27,813 nt of DNA from Curvibacter sp. (GTDB taxonomy: Bacteria > Pseudomonadota > Gammaproteobacteria > Burkholderiales > Burkholderiaceae_C). The notes below the pieces were generated by a model. It had not been told where the DNA came from. It searched no databases and saw only the letters and a list, made by a program, of their open reading frames with translations. A program made the translations under genes and the position numbers. Shown here one piece after another: positions 15,371 through 22,756 of this stretch. The stretch lies in contig DNQP01000124.1 in assembly GCA_003500955.1 (NCBI GenBank), forward strand, positions 1 to 27,813, read 5' to 3'. Each line of letters opens with the position of its first letter. The first letter of the stretch is position 1.

Positions 15371-16377
15371 TTCGGTTTGGCCGCAACGACCCCGGTCACA
15401 CTTTTGACGCTTTTCTTGGTGTCCGACACCATGGTGTCGAACTGCAGGCGCACCTTCTCGGCCATGGACAGCTTGGTATAGCGGCGCTCACCCTCGCGGC
15501 TGAGCTCCTTCTGCAAGGCGAAAACCGACTGCGGACGAGAGAGCGGATCGAGCGCCATGGTCCACTCCACGACCTCGATCAGGTTGTCGGAATAGACGCC
15601 GCGCAGGCGCGCCAGCGCCGTCGTCAGGCGGTCCTTCTCCAGACGCTGCGGCGCCTCGTTGGGCGGGTAGCCCTGCATGCAGGCGTAGATGCAGGCGCCG
15701 ATGGCGTAGATATCGGTCCAGGGACCCATGGCGGCGTCGCGCCGGTACATCTCGGGCGCGGCGAAGCCGGGCGTGTACATGGGACGGATGAAGTTGCCTT
15801 CCTTGCTCAGCACCTCGCGCGCGGCGCCGAAGTCGATCAGCACCGAGCGGTTGTCGTCGGTGATGAAGATGTTGGCTGGCTTGATGTCCAGGTGCAGCAT
15901 CTTGTGCTGGTGCACGATGCGCAGGCCGCGCAGGATCTCGTCGAACAGGGAGCGGATGGTGGACTCGCGGAAGACCTTCTGCTGCTTCTGGTCGCGCGCG
16001 GTGATGATGAAGTCCTGCAGGGACGCGCCCTCCAGGTAGTTCATCACCATGTAGACGGTCTCGTTCTCGCGGAAGAAGTTGAGCACGCTGACGACGGAGG
16101 GGTGCGAGATCTGGGCCAGCGAACGGCCTTCCTCGAAGAAGCTCTTGAGGCCCAGACGGTAGAGCGAAAGCTTCTCGGTCGTGACCTGGGGCAGCAGCTC
16201 TCCGGGCGCGCGCGTCACCAGGGACGCGGGCAGGTACTCCTTGATGGCCACCTGCTGGCCCTCGGGGTCGATGGCCAGGTAGACCACACCAAAGCCGCCC
16301 GCCGCGACCTTGCGCACGATGCGGTAGCCGCCGATCTGGGTTTCCGGGGATAGCGGTGCTGGTTTGACCTTGGACAT
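15367..16377 (-). CDS. Soluble Hanks-type Ser/Thr protein kinase
   Basis: 336 residues. The kinase domain covers about residues 17-290: glycine loop AAGGFGVVY (26-33), Lys46 in VAIKEY, a likely helix-C Glu in FFEEGRSL, catalytic HLDIKPANIF (Asp164, Lys166, Asn169), DFG at 182-184 and APE at 207-209. HLD replaces the usual HRD, so it is a non-RD kinase and may not depend on activation-loop phosphorylation. No transmembrane or PASTA segment is present; the basic C-terminus is Lys/Val-rich. It heads the run kinase-phosphatase-rph-rdgB-hemW. The ATG at 16377 lacks a clear Shine-Dalgarno. Confidence 0.93.
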   Translation of the reverse strand: MSKVKPAPLSPETQIGGYRIVRKVAAGGFGVVYLAIDPEGQQVAIKEYLPASLVTRAPGELLPQVTTEKLSLYRLGLKSFFEEGRSLAQISHPSVVSVLNFFRENETVYMVMNYLEGASLQDFIITARDQKQQKVFRESTIRSLFDEILRGLRIVHQHKMLHLDIKPANIFITDDNRSVLIDFGAAREVLSKEGNFIRPMYTPGFAAPEMYRRDAAMGPWTDIYAIGACIYACMQGYPPNEAPQRLEKDRLTTALARLRGVYSDNLIEVVEWTMALDPLSRPQSVFALQKELSREGERRYTKLSMAEKVRLQFDTMVSDTKKSVKSVTGVVAAKPK

Positions 16378-16391
16378 ATTTATGGGGTTGC

Positions 16392-16408
16392 GGCCCGGAG
16401 CCCGGGCC
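16392..16408. other. 7-bp GC hairpin in the kinase leader
   Basis: GGCCCGG (16392-16398), loop AGC, CCGGGCC (16402-16408) is a perfect stem. If the kinase promoter at 16416-16444 is real, this hairpin would form the very 5' end of the kinase mRNA, 14 nt before its start codon. Confidence 0.5.
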
Positions 16409-16415
16409 CAATCCG

Positions 16416-16444
16416 GTTATTCTCGGGGTCGTTTGACAGATCAA
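16416..16444 (-). promoter_or_regulatory. Possible promoter of kinase/phosphatase run
   Basis: Minus-strand TTGATC (complement of 16439-16444) and AATAAC (complement of 16416-16421), 17 bp apart, each match four of six consensus bases. Predicted start is near 16409. The yicC/kinase divergent gap is only 76 bp, so both promoters must lie here or overlap yicC. Confidence 0.4.
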
Positions 16445-16453
16445 GAATACGCG

Positions 16454-17356
16454 ATGCCAGTTTACAGCATGACCGGCTACGCCAGCGCCCAGCGCGGCGC
16501 GGCAGCGCAGACCGAGCCCGGCAGTTCCGCACGTCTGGGCCTGGAAATCCGCTCCGTCAACGGCCGCTTCCTCGACCTCACGCTGCGCCTGTCCGAAGAG
16601 CTGCGCGCGCACGAGCCCGCCCTGCGTGAGATGGTGCAGGGCCGGCTCAAGCGCGGCAAGGTGGAGCTGCGGGCCTTCCTCGAAAGCGCGGGGGACAGCG
16701 CCGTGGCAGAACCCACCCCACGGCTCCTGCAGCGCCTGGGTGCCCTGCAGGACAGCGTGCAAGCCTGGCTGCCCGACGCGCGCGCGCTGAGCGTGGCCGA
16801 CATCCTCAAGCTCGCCGCGGGCGAGCGCGGTGGCCCCCAGGACTGGGGCCCCACCGTGCAGGAACTGGCCACGCAGGCGCTGGACGCCCTGGTCGAGGCC
16901 CGCCGGCGCGAGGGCGAACGCCTGGCCGCCATGCTGCTGGGGCACATCGGCCAGCTGCGCCAGCTGGCCAGCCAAGCCGGCCCTCTGGTGCCGCAGCTCG
17001 TGGAACAGCAGAGACAACGCTTTCTCGAGCGCTGGCAGGAGGCCATGGCCTTGACCGACGGCGCCACACCGCCGCAGGCCGCACAGGAACGCGCACTGAC
17101 CGAGGCCACGGCCTATGCCATCCGTATCGACGTGGCCGAGGAGCTCACGCGCCTGGCCTCGCACCTGGACGAGATTGAACGTCTGCTGAAGAAGGGCGGC
17201 GAGGTCGGCAAGCGCCTGGACTTCCTGATCCAGGAGCTGCACCGCGAGGCCAACACCCTGGGCTCCAAGTCGGCCACACTGGAGCTGACCCGCATTTCGG
17301 TGGACATGAAGGTGCTCGTCGAGCAGATGCGTGAGCAGGTGCAGAACCTAGAGTAG
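16454..17356 (+). CDS. yicC: YicC family protein (putative endoribonuclease)
   Basis: 300 residues. The N-terminal MPVYSMTGYASAQRG and the conserved LEIRSVNGRFLDLTLRLSEELR are diagnostic of YicC, as is the C-terminal GKRLDFLIQELHREANTLGSKS with the final ISVDMKVLVEQMREQVQNLE. E. coli YicC has been linked to RNA decay and stationary-phase survival, and the family to endoribonuclease activity. It is followed by gmk after 9 bp and diverges from the kinase gene. ATG 16454 fits the conserved N-terminus; an internal Met at 16469 is also possible. The TTGACA at 16433 is too close to the ATG to be its -35. Confidence 0.93.
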   Translation: MPVYSMTGYASAQRGAAAQTEPGSSARLGLEIRSVNGRFLDLTLRLSEELRAHEPALREMVQGRLKRGKVELRAFLESAGDSAVAEPTPRLLQRLGALQDSVQAWLPDARALSVADILKLAAGERGGPQDWGPTVQELATQALDALVEARRREGERLAAMLLGHIGQLRQLASQAGPLVPQLVEQQRQRFLERWQEAMALTDGATPPQAAQERALTEATAYAIRIDVAEELTRLASHLDEIERLLKKGGEVGKRLDFLIQELHREANTLGSKSATLELTRISVDMKVLVEQMREQVQNLE

Positions 17357-17365
17357 GACGCCCCC

Positions 17366-17986
17366 ATGGATTACCCCGGCAACCTCTTCGTCGTCGCTGC
17401 CCCCAGCGGGGCCGGCAAGTCCAGCCTCGTCAAGGCCCTGCTGGCCCAGGATGCACGGCTGCAGCTCTCGGTCTCGCACACCACGCGCGCGCCGCGGGGG
17501 CAGGAGCAGAACGGGCGCGAGTACTACTTCGTCTCCCCGGCCGCCTTCGACGCCATGGTGCAGGCCGATGCCTTTGTGGAATGGGCCCATGTGCACAACC
17601 ACCGCTACGGCACCTCGCGCCAGGCCATCGCCGACCGGATCCTGGCCGGTGCCGACATCGTGCTGGAAATCGACTACCAGGGGGCCATGCAGATCAAGAA
17701 GCTGTTCCCGGCTGCGGCCATCATCTTCATCCTGCCGCCCAGCTGGGAAGAACTGCGCGCCCGACTGGTCAAGCGCGGCGAAGATGCCGAGGACGTGATC
17801 GCCCTGCGCCTCAAGAACGCCGCCGAGGAGATGGCCCAGGCGCCAAATTTCGACTTCGTTATAATCAACGACTTGTTCGAACGTGCCCTGGCCGACCTGC
17901 AGCTGGTCGTCAATGCCCAGCGGCTGCGGTATCCGGCTCAGCGCCGGTCCCGTCCCGAGACTTTCCAGGCGCTGCGCCTGCCCTGA
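17366..17986 (+). CDS. gmk: Guanylate kinase
   Basis: 206 residues. It phosphorylates GMP to GDP, the precursor of GTP and of (p)ppGpp. The P-loop APSGAGKSS is at 12-20. The GMP-binding region includes [20 protein letters not shown], followed by [15 protein letters not shown] and [13 protein letters not shown]; the lid carries RLVKRGED. The gene order yicC-gmk-rpoZ-spoT links GTP supply, RNA polymerase and the stringent response, as in E. coli. The codons GTT ATA ATC near the end create TATAAT on the coding strand, which may serve as an internal -10 for rpoZ. Confidence 0.97.
   Translation: MDYPGNLFVVAAPSGAGKSSLVKALLAQDARLQLSVSHTTRAPRGQEQNGREYYFVSPAAFDAMVQADAFVEWAHVHNHRYGTSRQAIADRILAGADIVLEIDYQGAMQIKKLFPAAAIIFILPPSWEELRARLVKRGEDAEDVIALRLKNAAEEMAQAPNFDFVIINDLFERALADLQLVVNAQRLRYPAQRRSRPETFQALRLP
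17860..17865 (+). promoter_or_regulatory. Possible internal -10 (TATAAT) for rpoZ inside gmk
   Basis: A perfect TATAAT spans codons GTT-ATA-ATC of gmk, 156 bp before the rpoZ start. ATA is a rarely used Ile codon in such GC-rich genes. The -35 region (about 17837-17842, CAGGCG) is poor, so this is suggestive only. Confidence 0.35.
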
Positions 17987-18020
17987 TGCCGGTCGTCCCG
18001 GCCCACTGGAGTTACACAAC

Positions 18021-18224
18021 ATGGCCCGTATCACCGTCGAAGACTGCCTTGAGAAGATCCCGAACCGCTTCCAGCTTGTGCTGGCCGCAACCTACCGCGC
18101 CCGCATGCTGAGCCAGGGCCATGCCCCCAAGATCGAGAGCAAGAACAAGCCCGGCGTGACCGCCCTGCGCGAAATCGCCGAAGGCAAGGTCGGCCTGGAA
18201 ATGCTCAAGAAGGTCCCGACCTGA
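18021..18224 (+). CDS. rpoZ: RNA polymerase omega subunit
   Basis: 67 residues, the short form usual in betaproteobacteria. [20 protein letters not shown] and the segment [17 protein letters not shown] are the classic omega motifs. Omega aids beta-prime folding and forms one of the ppGpp sites of RNA polymerase. The start at 18021 has GGAG at 18008-18011. It follows gmk by 34 bp and is followed by a strong intrinsic terminator, so spoT probably depends on read-through or its own promoter. Confidence 0.97.
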   Translation: MARITVEDCLEKIPNRFQLVLAATYRARMLSQGHAPKIESKNKPGVTALREIAEGKVGLEMLKKVPT

Positions 18225-18243
18225 GCCCGGCCCTCATCCACTG

Positions 18244-18270
18244 AAAAAGCACCGTTCGCGGTGCTTTTTT
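18244..18270 (+). terminator. Intrinsic terminator after rpoZ
   Basis: Stem AAAAAGCACCG (18244-18254), TTCG tetraloop, CGGTGCTTTTT (18259-18269), ending in a T-run. It lies 19 bp after the rpoZ stop and is the clearest terminator in the plus-strand operon. Confidence 0.93.
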
Positions 18271-18280
18271 ATTGCCCAAC

Positions 18281-18308
18281 GCCAAGTGACCCTTTGGCGC
18301 TATATATT
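18281..18308 (+). promoter_or_regulatory. AT-rich element before spoT
   Basis: A 6-bp inverted repeat (CGCCAA near 18280-18285 with TTGGCG at 18294-18299) is followed by TATATATTT (18301-18309), the most AT-rich spot nearby. TATATT at 18303-18308 could be a -10 with a start near 18314, producing a leaderless or very short-leader spoT mRNA. No good -35 is present. Confidence 0.35.
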
Positions 18309-18314
18309 TGAGGG

Positions 18315-20582
18315 GTGAGCGCTCTCTTGCACGCCCCCTCTGCCGCCCCTGTCGCCCCGGGTCCGATCGACCCGGCGGGTCCGGCTGCGGCCAACGCGGC
18401 GGCGGCCAGTTTCGCCAGCCTGACCGCCAGGCTGGACTACCTCAGCCCCGTGGATCTGGAGCAGGTGCGCCAGGCCTACCGCTATGCCGACGAGGCCCAC
18501 CTGGGCCAGTTGCGCAACAGCGGTGAGCCCTACATCACCCACCCGATTGCCGTCGCCGCCCAGTGCGCCGACTGGAAGCTCGACGCCCAGGCCCTGATGG
18601 CTGCGCTGCTGCACGACGCGCTCGAAGACTGTGGGATCAGCAAGGCCGAACTGATCGAGCGCTTCGGCTCGCCCGTGGCCGAGCTCGTGGACGGTCTGAC
18701 CAAGCTGGACAAGCTGCAGTTCGACACGCGCGAGGAGAGCCAGGCCGAGTCCTTCCGCAAGATGCTGCTGGCCATGGCGCGCGACGTGCGCGTCATCCTG
18801 ATCAAGCTGGCCGACCGCAGCCACAACATGCGTACGCTCTCGGACGTGCCAAGGTCCAAATGGACCCGCATCGCCTCCGAGACGCTGGAGATCTACGCCC
18901 CCATCGCCTACCGCCTGGGCCTGAACCAGACCTACCGAGAGCTGCAGGAGCTCTCCTTCCAGCACCTGCGCCCCTGGCGCCACAACGTCCTGTCCAAGGC
19001 CCTGGAACGCGCACGCAGCCGCCGGCGTGACCTGATCGGCAAGGTGCACAAGGAGGTCGAGGCCGCCTTCGAGACAGCGGGCATGCCCATCCGCATCGCC
19101 GGACGTGAGAAGACGCTCTACTCCATCTACCGCAAGATGGACGAGAAGCACCTGAGCTTCGCGCAGATCACGGACATGTACGGCTTTCGCATCATCGTCC
19201 CCACGCTGGCCGATTGCTACACGGCCCTGGGCACGCTGCACCAGCTCTACAAGCCGGTGCCCGGCAAGTTCAAGGACCACATCGCCATCCCCAAGGTCAA
19301 CGGCTACCAGTCGCTGCACACCACCCTGGTGGGGCCCTCGGGCGTGAACGTCGAATTCCAGATCCGCACCGAGGCCATGCATGTGGTGGCCGAATCCGGT
19401 GTGGCCGCGCACTGGCTCTACAAGGCCAATGAGCCCGACAGCCCCATGACCGCGCGCCTGGGCGCGCAATGGCTGCAGTCGTTGATGGACATCCAGAACG
19501 AAACGCGAGACGCTGCCGAGTTCTGGGACCACGTCAAGGTGGATCTCTTCCCTGAGGCGGTCTACGTCTTCACGCCCAAGAGCAAGATCATCTCGCTGCC
19601 GCGCGGCGCCACCGTGGTGGACTTCGCCTACGCCATCCACAGCGACATCGGCGACCGCACCATGGCCGCGCGCATCAACGGCGAGCAGGTACCGCTGCGC
19701 ACCGAACTCAAGAATGGCGACGTGGTCGAGGTGGTCACCTCTTCCGTCTCGGCGCCCAACCCGGCCTGGCTGAGCTTCGTGCGCACGGGGCGCGCGCGCT
19801 CCAAGATCCGGCACCACCTCAAGACCCTGGCCCAGACCGAGTCCGAGGGACTGGGCGAAAAGCTGCTGCTGCAGGCGCTGCGCGCCGAGGGCATCGACCG
19901 TTTCCCCACCGACGACGACAGCACACGTGCCGGCATCTGGGACAAGCTGCTGCGCTTCACGGGCAACCGCAGCCGCTCGGAACTGCTCATGGACATCGGC
20001 CTGGGCAAGCGCATCGCCAGCATCGTCGCCAAGCGCATGGCCACCCTGCTGGCCGAAAGCGGCGAAAAGCCCGATGCCGTGCTGCTGAGCCGGGAACGCT
20101 TCGTCACGCAGGAGTCGGCCGGCCACGCCCCGGTCACGCTGGACGGCAGCGAGAACGCTTCTGTCCAGTACGCCATCTGCTGCCGCCCCATCCCGGGCGA
20201 CGCCATCGTGGGCTATCTGGGCCGCGGCGAAGGCCTGGTGGTGCACACGGCAGACTGCGCGATTGCGCGCAAGCTGCACCACAAGGACAGTGAGCGCTTC
20301 ATCGGCGTGGAGTGGTCAGATGAACCGACCCGGGCCTTTGAAGCAGCGGTCGTGGTCACGGTCAACAACGGCAAGGGCGTGCTGGCGCGCGTCGCCTCAG
20401 CCTTGGCCAGCGCGGAAGCCGACATCACCCATATCGACATGGGCCAGGAAGCAGCGCTCGAAACCATCGACCTGCGTTTCGTCGTTGCCGTGCGCGACCG
20501 CGTACACCTGGCTGACGTGCTGCGCGCCCTCAAGCGCACGCCCTCGGTGCTGCGCGCACGCCGCGGCAGCACCAGCGTCTGA
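18315..20582 (+). CDS. spoT: Bifunctional (p)ppGpp synthetase/hydrolase, SpoT/Rel
   Basis: 755 residues from the GTG at 18315. Domains in order: an HD hydrolase with His76, His100-Asp101 (ALLHDALEDCG) and KLADRSHNMRTL; a synthetase with GREKTLYSIYRKM, DMYGFRIIV and YQSLHTTLVGPSG; TGS (VYVFTPKSKIISLPRGATVV); a zinc-finger-like region (YAICCRPIPGDAIVGYLGRG); and ACT at the C-terminus (VTVNNGKGVLARVASALASA). The hydrolase core motifs are present and the synthetase motifs look intact, so it is probably bifunctional. The start is uncertain: GTG 18315 has GAGGG directly against it, whereas TTG 18327, in frame, has GGGGTGA 8 nt upstream. A low-complexity Ala/Pro-rich N-terminus precedes the HD domain. 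Confidence 0.95.
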   Translation: MSALLHAPSAAPVAPGPIDPAGPAAANAAAASFASLTARLDYLSPVDLEQVRQAYRYADEAHLGQLRNSGEPYITHPIAVAAQCADWKLDAQALMAALLHDALEDCGISKAELIERFGSPVAELVDGLTKLDKLQFDTREESQAESFRKMLLAMARDVRVILIKLADRSHNMRTLSDVPRSKWTRIASETLEIYAPIAYRLGLNQTYRELQELSFQHLRPWRHNVLSKALERARSRRRDLIGKVHKEVEAAFETAGMPIRIAGREKTLYSIYRKMDEKHLSFAQITDMYGFRIIVPTLADCYTALGTLHQLYKPVPGKFKDHIAIPKVNGYQSLHTTLVGPSGVNVEFQIRTEAMHVVAESGVAAHWLYKANEPDSPMTARLGAQWLQSLMDIQNETRDAAEFWDHVKVDLFPEAVYVFTPKSKIISLPRGATVVDFAYAIHSDIGDRTMAARINGEQVPLRTELKNGDVVEVVTSSVSAPNPAWLSFVRTGRARSKIRHHLKTLAQTESEGLGEKLLLQALRAEGIDRFPTDDDSTRAGIWDKLLRFTGNRSRSELLMDIGLGKRIASIVAKRMATLLAESGEKPDAVLLSRERFVTQESAGHAPVTLDGSENASVQYAICCRPIPGDAIVGYLGRGEGLVVHTADCAIARKLHHKDSERFIGVEWSDEPTRAFEAAVVVTVNNGKGVLARVASALASAEADITHIDMGQEAALETIDLRFVVAVRDRVHLADVLRALKRTPSVLRARRGSTSV

Positions 20583-20583
20583 T

Positions 20584-21147
20584 TCAGGCCGCCGAGGCCG
20601 GCGCCGGATAGCGCACCGCCAGCACCTCGATCTCTTCCACGCCCGCCGGGGTGACGAGCTTGAGCACATCCCCCACGCGGGCCTTGAGCAGGGTACGGGC
20701 CACCGGGGCGATCCAGCTCACCTGGCCCTGCAGACTGTCGGCTTCATCGATGCCCAGGATGGTGATGGTGCGCTCGGTTCCCGCTTCGTCGGCATAGCTC
20801 ACGGTCGCACCGAAAAACACCTGGTCGCTGCCGTGGTGCACGCTGGGATCGGTGACCTCGGCGATCTCCAGCCGCTTGGTCAGGAAGCGGATGCGGCGAT
20901 CGATCTCGCGCAGCCGCTTCTTGCCGTAGAGGTAGTCGCCGTTCTCGGAACGGTCACCATTGCTCGCGGCCCAATGCACCACCTCGACCACCTTGGGCCG
21001 CTCGACGTCGATCAGCGTCATCAGCTCGGCGCGCAGGCGCGCGTAGCCGCCCGGCGTCATGTAGTTCTTGCCGCCAGCGGGCAGGGCCGGCAACTGGCCG
21101 TCCTCGTCGTCGTCCGTGTCGGTTTCGCGGGTGAAGGCCTTGCTCAT
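20584..21147 (-). CDS. greB: Transcription elongation factor GreB
   Basis: 187 residues, longer than E. coli GreB (158) because of an acidic N-terminal extension (MSKAFTRETDTDDDEDGQLP). The coiled-coil reads from MTPGGYARLRAELMTLI to RRIRFLTKRLEIAEV, with acidic tip residues in ASNGDRSENGDY; the C-terminal FKBP-like domain includes VFFGATVSYADEAG and ITILGIDEADS. GreB rescues backtracked RNA polymerase by stimulating transcript cleavage. ATG 21147 has AGGA 7 nt upstream; the longer frame upstream runs through tRNA-Arg and is not real. Its stop is one base from the spoT stop on the opposite strand. Confidence 0.94.
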   Translation of the reverse strand: MSKAFTRETDTDDDEDGQLPALPAGGKNYMTPGGYARLRAELMTLIDVERPKVVEVVHWAASNGDRSENGDYLYGKKRLREIDRRIRFLTKRLEIAEVTDPSVHHGSDQVFFGATVSYADEAGTERTITILGIDEADSLQGQVSWIAPVARTLLKARVGDVLKLVTPAGVEEIEVLAVRYPAPASAA

Positions 21148-21183
21148 GGCGGAATCCTGGGACCGGATATTCTGGGCTGCAAG

Positions 21184-21217
21184 AAAAAAGCCTGCAACTT
21201 TGCAGTTGCAGGCTTTT
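21184..21217 (-). terminator. Intrinsic terminator of tRNA-Arg
   Basis: A perfect 9-bp stem, GCCTGCAAC (21190-21198) with GTTGCAGGC (21205-21213) and a 6-nt loop, has six A bases on the left (21184-21189) and four T bases on the right. On the minus strand it ends in TTTTTT, so it terminates tRNA-Arg before greB; it may also work weakly on the plus strand. Confidence 0.92.
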
Positions 21218-21223
21218 CCGTTT

Positions 21224-21300
21224 TGGTGCGGCTGGCAGGAATCGAACCCACGACCCCTTGGTTCGTAGCCAAGTACTCTATCCAGCTGAGCTACAGCCGC
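21224..21300 (-). tRNA. tRNA-Arg (anticodon ACG)
   Basis: 77 nt with encoded CCA. The acceptor stem GCGGCTG pairs with CAGCCGC and the discriminator is A. The D arm is AGCTCAGCTGGATAGAGT, the anticodon ACG is at 21264-21266 on the complement, within stem CTTGG/CCAAG, and the T arm contains GTTCGATTC. The A at the wobble position would be deaminated to inosine by TadA to read CGU, CGC and CGA. Confidence 0.97.
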
Positions 21301-21310
21301 GAAGCTGCGA

Positions 21311-21316
21311 ATTGTA
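21311..21316 (-). promoter_or_regulatory. Extended -10 of tRNA-Arg
   Basis: Minus-strand TGC-TACAAT is an extended -10 (five of six matches) that would start transcription near 21304, four bases before the mature tRNA. The -35 is weak. The remaining bases up to 21433 contain no gene. Confidence 0.6.
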
Positions 21317-21433
21317 GCACAGCTTTTTTGCGCTGCTCTGTGTCCAGGACCCAACAGGCCAGGCCTCAGTACAACACAGGGCTATCGCCCTTGAGCTAAT
21401 CTGTTGGCGAAACATATTAGAGGAGACTTTTCC

Positions 21434-22642
21434 ATGCATGCAATACGGCGCCGCGCCGGCTTTCTGGCTGCGCTCTGCCTGGGCTTGGCCCACGCCGTGC
21501 CCCAGGCCCAGATCAACACCACACCGGTGCGCATCGGGTTGATCTTTCCGCTCACGGGGGGATCCGCCGACATGGGCAACAGCGCCTTGGTCGGGGCCCA
21601 GGTGGCGGTGCAAGAGATCAACCAGGTCGGCGGCTACCTCGGCCGCCCTATCGAGCTTGTGGTGCGCGATGACGAAGCCAACACCGACGTCGGCCTGAAG
21701 CACGCGCAGGACCTGGTACTCAAGGAAAAAGTGACTGCCACCATCGGTTTCTGCAACACCGGTGTCGCCATGAAGGCGCTCGACGTGTTCCAGGAAAACA
21801 AGCACCCCCTGTTCGTGAGCTGCGCCACCGGTACGGCCATCACCGCCAAATATCCAGCAGCCCAAAGTTTCATCTTCCGAACCTCGGCGCCGGACCAGCA
21901 CCAGACGCAGTTCCTCGTGGACGAGATCGTCAAGCGCGGGTTGACCAAGGTCGCCCTTCTGGTCGACACCAGCGGCTACGGCGACGCCGGCCTCAAGGAC
22001 CTCGAGGCCGCGCTCGGCCGCGCCGGGCTCAAGCCGCAGGCCGTGGTGCGCTTCAAGGTGGGCGTCAAGTCGCTGGACGACGAAATCCGGCAGCTGCGCG
22101 ACAGCGGCGCAGACGCACTGATCGGCTGGACGGTCGGTCCCGAGCAGGGGGTGATCTCCGCCAGCCGCGTCGCGGTGGGCTGGAAGGTACCCCAGTTCGG
22201 CCCCTGGGGTCTGTCGCACGCCTCGGCTTTCAACGTGTCCGGCGGCAAGGTCGAAGGCGCCTTGATGGTCCAGACGGTGCTGCCCAACATCTTCATGGAG
22301 CGCAACAGCACCTTCCTGCGCAACTACAACAAGCTGCGCAAGGAACAGCCCATCGGCTCCATGATGTCGGCCGCCCAGACCTATGACGCCGTCAACCTGC
22401 TGGTGCGGGCCTTGTATGACACCCAAGGCGACCTCAGCGGACCCGGCATCAAGAAAGCACTGGAAAACCCGAGCACCATCTACCGCGGCGTCGTCACCAC
22501 GTATGACCGCCCTTACTCCGACAAGGACCATGACGCCATCACCCCCAACATGCTGTGGTTGGGCACGTGGCGCAATGGGGAACGCGCCTATCACTACAAG
22601 GAAGACGAGAAACGCGCCACGGTGATCCGGCGCAAGCAGTGA
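21434..22642 (+). CDS. LivK-type ABC transporter substrate-binding protein, orphan
   Basis: 402 residues. The signal peptide is MHAIRRRAGFLAALCLGLAHA with cleavage near AHAVPQAQ. The mature protein has the type I periplasmic fold of branched-chain amino acid receptors: VRIGLIFPLTGGSADMGNSALVGAQVAVQEIN, then the conserved ATIGFCNTGVAMKAL, FIFRTSAPDQHQTQFLVDEI and a second lobe with SMMSAAQTYDAVNLLVRAL. No permease or ATPase gene adjoins it, so it must work with distant components. The ligand is unknown (amino acid, amide or aromatic acid). AGAGGAGA lies just upstream of ATG 21434. It is flanked on both sides by tRNA genes. Confidence 0.92.
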   Translation: MHAIRRRAGFLAALCLGLAHAVPQAQINTTPVRIGLIFPLTGGSADMGNSALVGAQVAVQEINQVGGYLGRPIELVVRDDEANTDVGLKHAQDLVLKEKVTATIGFCNTGVAMKALDVFQENKHPLFVSCATGTAITAKYPAAQSFIFRTSAPDQHQTQFLVDEIVKRGLTKVALLVDTSGYGDAGLKDLEAALGRAGLKPQAVVRFKVGVKSLDDEIRQLRDSGADALIGWTVGPEQGVISASRVAVGWKVPQFGPWGLSHASAFNVSGGKVEGALMVQTVLPNIFMERNSTFLRNYNKLRKEQPIGSMMSAAQTYDAVNLLVRALYDTQGDLSGPGIKKALENPSTIYRGVVTTYDRPYSDKDHDAITPNMLWLGTWRNGERAYHYKEDEKRATVIRRKQ

Positions 22643-22652
22643 GGGCTGGTAA

Positions 22653-22729
22653 TGGTAGGGCGTGCTGGGCTCGAACCAGCGACCAAGGGATTATGAGTCC
22701 CCTGCTCTGACCAACTGAGCTAACGCCCC
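22653..22729 (-). tRNA. tRNA with CAT anticodon, probably tRNA-Ile2
   Basis: 77 nt with encoded CCA. The acceptor stem GGGGCGT pairs with ACGCCCT (G1-T72 wobble), and the discriminator is A. The anticodon loop CTCATAA has CAT at 22693-22695 on the complement. The anticodon arm through T arm (GACTCATAATC, then TTGGTCGCTGGTTC) closely resembles E. coli tRNA-Ile2, whose C34 becomes lysidine by TilS so that it reads AUA. Elongator tRNA-Met has the same anticodon and cannot be excluded by eye. Confidence 0.9.
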
Positions 22730-22742
22730 GACCGAAGGCAAG

Positions 22743-22748
22743 ATTGTA
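22743..22748 (-). promoter_or_regulatory. -10 of the CAT-anticodon tRNA
   Basis: Minus-strand TACAAT (five of six matches) lies between the hrcA stop and the tRNA and predicts a start near 22736. The -35 would fall within the end of hrcA and is weak, so co-transcription with hrcA is also possible. Confidence 0.5.
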
Positions 22749-22756
22749 CGGGGCGC

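Noticed and set aside
16433..16438. TTGACA as the -35 of yicC
   Set aside because: Its -10 would fall on the yicC start codon, so it cannot drive yicC from 16454.
15488..17242. 584-codon minus-strand frame covering parts of the kinase and yicC
   Set aside because: It contains a frame-shifted version of the kinase and the antisense of yicC, whose correct frames are complete and motif-bearing.
18300..20282. 660-codon frame antisense to spoT
   Set aside because: Low-complexity antisense shadow of an intact SpoT with all domains.
20584..21354. Longer GreB start at 21354
   Set aside because: The extra 69 residues would be read through tRNA-Arg and its terminator; ATG 21147 has its own ribosome site.
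21391..21418. TTGAGC and CATATT as the promoter of the LivK-type gene
   Set aside because: The predicted start near 21425 would remove the ribosome site at 21419-21426.
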